64,000 bases of DNA from Shouchella xiaoxiensis (GTDB lineage Bacteria; Bacillota; Bacilli; Bacillales; Bacillaceae_D): the NCBI RefSeq assembly GCF_016907895.1, contig NZ_JAFBCV010000014.1, positions 58,186-122,185 on the forward strand. Direction: 5' to 3'. A program made the translations under genes and the position numbers. Numbering within the stretch: position 1 is the first letter of the stretch; each line of letters begins with the position of its first letter. This document shows positions 59,833-64,000 of the stretch, in pieces. The notes beneath the pieces were generated by a model. It saw only the letters and a program-made list of their open reading frames with translations, did no database searches and was not told the DNA's origin.

Positions 59833-60627
59833 ATGCAGCAATACTTACAGCTATGCGAGCACGTGCTTACGAACGGCTCGCAAAAATCAGATCGGACAGG
59901 CACTGGTACAATTAGTACATTCGGCTATCAGATGAGGTTCAATTTAGAAGATGGTTTCCCTGTTATTACAACAAAAAAAATACACTTACGTTCGATCATT
60001 CATGAGCTACTTTGGTTTCTTAAAGGCGATACAAATGTGGCTTATTTACAAGATAATGGTGTTCGCATTTGGAACGAATGGGCAGATGAAACAGGCGAAC
60101 TTGGACCCGTTTATGGAAAACAATGGCGCTCATGGGAAGGTGCGAACGGAAAAACGATTGACCAGATTAAAGAAGTAGTAGAACAAATTAAAACCAATCC
60201 TGATTCAAGGCGTTTGATTGTGAATGCATGGAATGTAGCAGAAATAGATGAAATGGCGCTTGCACCATGCCATTGCCTGTTTCAATTCTATGTTCATGAT
60301 GGGAAATTATCGTGCCAACTTTATCAAAGAAGTGCAGATGTTTTCTTAGGCGTTCCGTTTAATATAGCGTCATACGCACTATTAACAATGATGATGGCGC
60401 AAGTGACTGGGTTAAAGCCGGGAGAATTTGTTCATTCATTTGGTGATGCTCATCTCTACTTAAATCATCTAGATCAAGCAAAAGAACAATTGACTCGTGA
60501 TCCAAAACCTTTACCAACAATGAAGCTAAATTCTGAAGTGACTGATCTTTTTGCGTTTACGTACGATGATTTTGAACTTCAAGAGTATCATGCACATCCA
60601 CATATCAAAGCAGAGGTATCTGTATGA
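59833..60627 (+). CDS. thyA: Thymidylate synthase (ThyA type)
   Basis: 264 aa, folate-dependent methylation of dUMP. Catalytic Cys146 lies in [41 protein letters not shown] and HIYxNH-like LYLNHLDQA complete the active site. The stop overlaps dfrA by 4 bases. ThyA uses methylene-THF and releases DHF, which the next gene recycles. Confidence 0.98.
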   Translation: MQQYLQLCEHVLTNGSQKSDRTGTGTISTFGYQMRFNLEDGFPVITTKKIHLRSIIHELLWFLKGDTNVAYLQDNGVRIWNEWADETGELGPVYGKQWRSWEGANGKTIDQIKEVVEQIKTNPDSRRLIVNAWNVAEIDEMALAPCHCLFQFYVHDGKLSCQLYQRSADVFLGVPFNIASYALLTMMMAQVTGLKPGEFVHSFGDAHLYLNHLDQAKEQLTRDPKPLPTMKLNSEVTDLFAFTYDDFELQEYHAHPHIKAEVSV

Positions 60628-61100
60628 TTTATTTTGTATATGCAAGAGATAGGGCATATGGAATTGGCAAAAACAATGACTTGCCATGGCGCTTACCAGC
60701 TGATTTAAAGCATTTCAAAAAAACGACTACTGGTAAAACGATTTTGATGGGGCGAAAGACCTTCGATTCTATGAACGCACCATTACCGAATCGACGTAAT
60801 TTAGTGATGACAAGAGACAAACATTTTCAAGCTGATGGGGCAGAGGTTGTGTATTCTGTCGAAGAGGCAATGAAAAAAGAAGAGGAGCTCTATGTTATTG
60901 GTGGGGTAGAAATTTTTAAATTGTTCTGGGATAGTTGCGACAAGCAGATTGTTACGGTAATTGATGAAGAGTTTGCTGCGGATACCTTTATCCCTCCTCT
61001 AGATGAATCTGAGTGGGAATTAATTGAAGCCGTTGCTGGTACGATGGATGAGCAAAACCGCTATCCACATGAATACCGTACGTATCAACGAAAACGATAA
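60624..61100 (+). CDS. dfrA: Dihydrofolate reductase
   Basis: 158 aa. [20 protein letters not shown] contains the Met20-type loop and the catalytic acidic residue (PADLKHFK). NADPH contacts are in GRKTFDSM and [10 protein letters not shown]. It regenerates THF after thymidylate synthesis and is coupled to thyA (ATGA). Confidence 0.97.
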   Translation: MIYFVYARDRAYGIGKNNDLPWRLPADLKHFKKTTTGKTILMGRKTFDSMNAPLPNRRNLVMTRDKHFQADGAEVVYSVEEAMKKEEELYVIGGVEIFKLFWDSCDKQIVTVIDEEFAADTFIPPLDESEWELIEAVAGTMDEQNRYPHEYRTYQRKR

Positions 61101-61122
61101 AAATAACAGTTCGAAGTCTAGT

Positions 61123-61149
61123 CCCTCCTGCATAGAATAATGAGGAGGG
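61123..61149 (+). other. Inverted repeat covering the yunB ribosome site
   Basis: CCCTCCT (61123-61129) and AGGAGGG (61143-61149), with a 13-base loop. The right arm is the Shine-Dalgarno sequence of the TTG-started yunB gene. Confidence 0.55.
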
Positions 61150-61161
61150 GGTGGGCTTGTT

Positions 61162-61902
61162 TTGCGTAAGCGATTTGGAAAGCAACCAATTAAAGGATCA
61201 AAAGCGAGCGGTGGGCCATTGCCATTTCGATATGTTCTCCTTTTTTCAGCAATTTTATTTGCTGCGCTGTCTCTTCAGGGCCTTTGGTTTGTTGACTCAC
61301 AATTAAGACCGATAATCTCTCAAATTGCGCAGCGAGAAATGGAGCGAGTCGCTACATATACGATTGAGCAAGCAATGACCGAAGAGTTATCTAAAATGGA
61401 TATGAGTGATATCTTTTATAAAGAAACAAACTCGGATGGAATGGTTGTTTTTTTAGATTTAAATGTTCAAAAGTATAATGAAGTGTTAGGCAATGTACAG
61501 CATCGTGTCCATGAAGTAATGAACGCGGTTCAGCGTGGAGAGGTTAACAGCTACGGGGATGATAATGCCGTTGTCGCTAGAATTCCTCTTGGTCGTGCCT
61601 TTAATAACGCACTCTTAACGGATGTTGGTCCTGGTATTCCCGTGCGCTATGCGTTGATGGGGGACCCAAGGGTACAAATGCGTGATGAAGTTGAATCACT
61701 GGGGATCAATAACACGCGAATGTCCTTTTATGTGTCAATTGATATCTCAATGGATGTCATTTTACCATTCTCGGAAACAGCTGAAAATATATCCGTTGAA
61801 TTGCCTGCTGGTTTTGCCTATGTAATGGGTCCAGTCCCTGAATTTTATGGAAATAGTGGAGGATTTGTTTATCCAGCTATAGGAGACAATCAGCCTGAAT
61901 AA
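61162..61902 (+). CDS. yunB: YunB, sporulation-related membrane protein
   Basis: 246 aa. An N-terminal anchor helix (about residues 20-40, YVLLFSAILFAALSLQGLWF) precedes an extracytoplasmic domain. QIAQREMERVATYTIEQAM, VQKYNEVLGNVQHRVHEVM and RIPLGRAFNNALLTDVGPGI are the YunB pattern. YunB is needed for efficient sporulation in B. subtilis. TTG start at 61162 behind AGGAGGGG. Confidence 0.88.
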   Translation: MRKRFGKQPIKGSKASGGPLPFRYVLLFSAILFAALSLQGLWFVDSQLRPIISQIAQREMERVATYTIEQAMTEELSKMDMSDIFYKETNSDGMVVFLDLNVQKYNEVLGNVQHRVHEVMNAVQRGEVNSYGDDNAVVARIPLGRAFNNALLTDVGPGIPVRYALMGDPRVQMRDEVESLGINNTRMSFYVSIDISMDVILPFSETAENISVELPAGFAYVMGPVPEFYGNSGGFVYPAIGDNQPE

Positions 61903-61928
61903 AATTCAGTTTTTGTCGTATTTTGTCA

Positions 61929-61957
61929 TTGTTTTAGACAAGATGGTATGCTATTAT
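61929..61957 (+). promoter_or_regulatory. Promoter of the lysine-riboswitch transporter
   Basis: TTGTTT (61929-61934), 17 bases, TATTAT (61952-61957) with an extended -10 TG at 61949-61950. Confidence 0.65.
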
Positions 61958-61980
61958 TAATGATGAATTGAATAGGAACA

Positions 61981-62223
61981 CCTCATCTGCTTGTGATGAG
62001 GTAGAGGCGCAAAACCGATTAGTACATGTCTGGAGTTTGAACGACGTTAAAAGATATGGAAAGGCGTTTTTGCCGAAGCTGAAAGAAACGTTCATTTCTT
62101 TTGGGCTGGGTCGTCACTGAATAAGTGGCGGACTGTCACAGGAAACTGTGGAGGACTACTATGGATGGGACTGTTTGTTGTATTTGACAATGATGGACTT
62201 CACGCCATGATTGTCTTTTTTTA
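61981..62223 (+). promoter_or_regulatory. Lysine riboswitch (L-box) with transcription terminator
   Basis: Aptamer about 61996-62162: GAGGTAGAGGCGC at the 5' side, AGTA, GCCGAAG, GGGCTGGG, GGCGGACTGTCACAGG, and GGAGGACTAC closing P1 (GTAG/CTAC). Upstream CCTCATC/GATGAGG can form an alternative hairpin. GACAATGATGG (62186-62196) and CCATGATTGTC (62205-62215), one mismatch, with T7 make the terminator. Lysine is expected to switch the gene off. Confidence 0.93.
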
Positions 62224-62252
62224 TGCAAACAACCTAAAAAGGAGAGGTTTTT

Positions 62253-63872
62253 TTGGAACATCTTGGTTGGGTTTCACTTATTCCGCCGATTTTGGCGTTA
62301 ACCTTAGTGATCGTCACTCGAAAAGTTTTTATATCTTTAGGGATTGCTATTTTGGTCGGGGCATTTATTGCATTTGATCAAATTGAACAAGCTTTTGCAG
62401 GAATTTTCCAAACAATAATTGGGCTTTTTATCTCTTTTGATGCGCTTGATGAACCAACTTTTTCTGGCGTTTTTCAATCGATTTCTGACGCTGGATTTGC
62501 TTTAAACGATTGGGAATTGTATATTATTCTTTTTCTTATCTTGTTGGGGATTATTGCGAGTTTAATTACCTTTTCAGGCGGTGGAGAAGCGTTTAGCCGT
62601 TGGGCTGGAAATCGTATTAAGACGAGAAAGGGTGCTTTGTTTCTGCCTTTCTTCTTAGGACTTGTTATTTTTATTGATGACTATTTTAATGCCCTAACCG
62701 TCGGGAATACGAGCAGACCATTAACAGATCGTTATCGGGTATCTAGAGCAAAACTCGCTTATATTGTTGATTCAACCTCTGCACCGATCTGTGTCATTAT
62801 GCCATTATCAAGTTGGGGCGCATATATTATCGGGATTATGGCTTCCATTTTTGCTGCAAATCAAATCGTCGCCTATAGTCCTTTTGAAGCATTTATATAT
62901 ACTGTGCCGATGAACTTCTATGCTTTAATTGCTTTACTATTCTTAGTGCTAATCATATTGTTTAACATTGATATCGGTCTAATGAAAAAGCATGAAGATC
63001 GTGCGAAGGAACATAATCAATTAACGGATCCTGAAAAAGGAGATGTTGCAGGTAGTTTAGATGAAAAGCTTCTTATGAAAAACGGTCGCATTTATCAATT
63101 GTTTGCACCACTGCTTGTGTTAGTGATTTCAACTGTAGCTTTATTATTGTATACAGGGGCGCAAGGTGCCACGAGTGAAGGGCTCCCAGTAACGATCTTA
63201 AACATGATGGAATATACCGATATTGGTTTATCATTAGTAATTGGTAGTGCTATCGGATTAATCGTCAGCCTTATTGTTACGTTGACGGCAAAACCTATTA
63301 TGGGTGATTTCGGTAAAGCGATTAAGGCTGGTGTAAAATCCATGCTGCCTGCCATTGGAATTTTAATTTTAGCCTGGACTACGATTGATATGATTGGCCG
63401 ACTAGGTACAGGTAACTTTTTAGCTTCGTTAATCGACCAATCGATTCATCCAGGATTTTTACCAGTAATGATCTTTTTAATTGCAGCATTTTCAGGCTTA
63501 GCAACTGGAACTTCATGGGGAACATTCGGAATGCTATTGCCAATTTCGGCTCAAATTGCTGTTACTGTAGAGCCAACGATGCTTATCCCGATGTTTGCTG
63601 CTGTATTAGCGGGCTCAATCTTTGGTGATCACATATCACCAATTTCAGATACAACCATTTTATCAGCTGCTGGTTCTGGCTCTCATCATATGGATCATGT
63701 TATTACGCAACTACCGTACGCACTTATTACAGCTGTCATTTCAACAATTGGGTTCTTAATCCTTGGATTTTTGGGCGCTATTACGGCTTGGATTGTTGTT
63801 ATTCTTTTACTGGCGATTGTTGTTGTCGTATTACAGTCAATCAACCGAAAAACGGCAACTTCATCTAATTAA
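62253..63872 (+). CDS. NhaC-family antiporter, probable lysine transporter (LysW-like)
   Basis: 539 aa, about 12 membrane helices, NhaC/Na+-H+ antiporter superfamily (FLGLVIFIDDYFNALTVGNT; TSAPICVIMPLSSWGAYI; TGTSWGTFGMLLPI; GSIFGDHISPISDTTILSAAGSGS). The family name suggests cation/proton exchange, but the lysine riboswitch in its leader points to lysine as the substrate, as proposed for riboswitch-controlled NhaC-like transporters. TTG start at 62253 behind GGAGAGG. Confidence 0.9.
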   Translation: MEHLGWVSLIPPILALTLVIVTRKVFISLGIAILVGAFIAFDQIEQAFAGIFQTIIGLFISFDALDEPTFSGVFQSISDAGFALNDWELYIILFLILLGIIASLITFSGGGEAFSRWAGNRIKTRKGALFLPFFLGLVIFIDDYFNALTVGNTSRPLTDRYRVSRAKLAYIVDSTSAPICVIMPLSSWGAYIIGIMASIFAANQIVAYSPFEAFIYTVPMNFYALIALLFLVLIILFNIDIGLMKKHEDRAKEHNQLTDPEKGDVAGSLDEKLLMKNGRIYQLFAPLLVLVISTVALLLYTGAQGATSEGLPVTILNMMEYTDIGLSLVIGSAIGLIVSLIVTLTAKPIMGDFGKAIKAGVKSMLPAIGILILAWTTIDMIGRLGTGNFLASLIDQSIHPGFLPVMIFLIAAFSGLATGTSWGTFGMLLPISAQIAVTVEPTMLIPMFAAVLAGSIFGDHISPISDTTILSAAGSGSHHMDHVITQLPYALITAVISTIGFLILGFLGAITAWIVVILLLAIVVVVLQSINRKTATSSN

Positions 63873-63877
63873 AGAAA

Positions 63878-63952
63878 AAGAGCAAAGCATTCATTATGCT
63901 TTGCTCTTCAGATTGTCGAGAAAGCCTTGGTTCTGTGAACCCAGGCTTTCTC
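63878..63952 (+). terminator. Two hairpins after the lysine-regulated transporter
   Basis: AAGAGCAAAGCAT/ATGCTTTGCTCTT (63878-63908) and GAGAAAGCCT-GG/CC-AGGCTTTCTC (63918-63952, one mismatch). Neither has a long T-run on the plus strand, though the first has A5 before it and would give T on the minus strand, so it may serve a converging gene beyond the window. Confidence 0.7.
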
Positions 63953-64000
63953 TTATGGTCTTTTGATTGGTCCCAATGACGAAATTTGATGGTGAAAAGG

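Overview
The window reads as chromosomal core sequence from a low-GC, spore-forming Gram-positive of the family Bacillaceae. Gene content and order follow Bacillus subtilis blocks closely: trxB-yvcI-rapZ-yvcK-whiA-crh; cggR-gapA-pgk-tpiA-gpmI-eno; secG-esterase-rnr-smpB-ssrA; fadNAE-yusI-gcvH-yusG; metNPQ-yurZ-sufCDSUB; and a yunF/D/C/B cluster. Spore-coat-like genes, YunB, CtsR-, CcpA-, CggR- and FadR-type sites and Bacillus-style riboswitches support this. An alkaliphile-type Bacillaceae (Shouchella/Alkalihalobacillus-like) is my guess, not something the sequence proves.

Layout. 1-5040: end of thioredoxin reductase, then the Nudix-RapZ-YvcK-WhiA-Crh operon and a small membrane protein. 5045-7468: clpP on the minus strand under a CtsR operator, divergent from rpoN (sigma-54), which has two candidate cre boxes in its leader. 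7480-14650: the glycolytic operon with its repressor CggR and a well matched CggR operator. 14665-18800: a minus-strand LacI regulator and a carbohydrate ABC importer without its own ATPase; one permease is frameshifted. 18987-26700: a UbiX-type flavin prenyltransferase with a flavin-binding-type partner, secG, a luciferase-like monooxygenase, two esterases, RNase R, DoxX, SmpB and tmRNA. 26736-37920: mixed metabolic and transport genes (histidine phosphatase, YjiH-like membrane protein, class III aminotransferase, StrF-like protein, SgrR-type regulator, divergent Ham1/RdgB pyrophosphatase, two-domain catalase, HAD hydrolase, two CotF-like coat proteins). 38020-44860: fatty acid beta-oxidation under FadR and probably CcpA, then yusI, gcvH and yusG. 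44937-56845: an MFS transporter, the S-box-controlled methionine importer, a degenerate cobalamin adenosyltransferase-like protein paired with a BtuF-like lipoprotein, yurZ, a small unknown ORF and the suf Fe-S operon. 56980-63872: yunF, yunD, yunC, thyA, dfrA, yunB and an NhaC-family antiporter behind a lysine riboswitch.

I found no prophage, insertion sequence, CRISPR array, tRNA or rRNA gene. There is no obvious new multi-gene system. The points most worth a second look are the degenerate adenosyltransferase/BtuF pair (49105-50584), the 22-bp inverted repeat in front of the MFS gene (44869-44930), the divergent Ham1 gene overlapping a transporter (32673-34473), the orphan UbiX pair, a probable CTG start for cggR, the frameshift in the sugar permease, and several leaders in which the ribosome binding site can pair into a hairpin.
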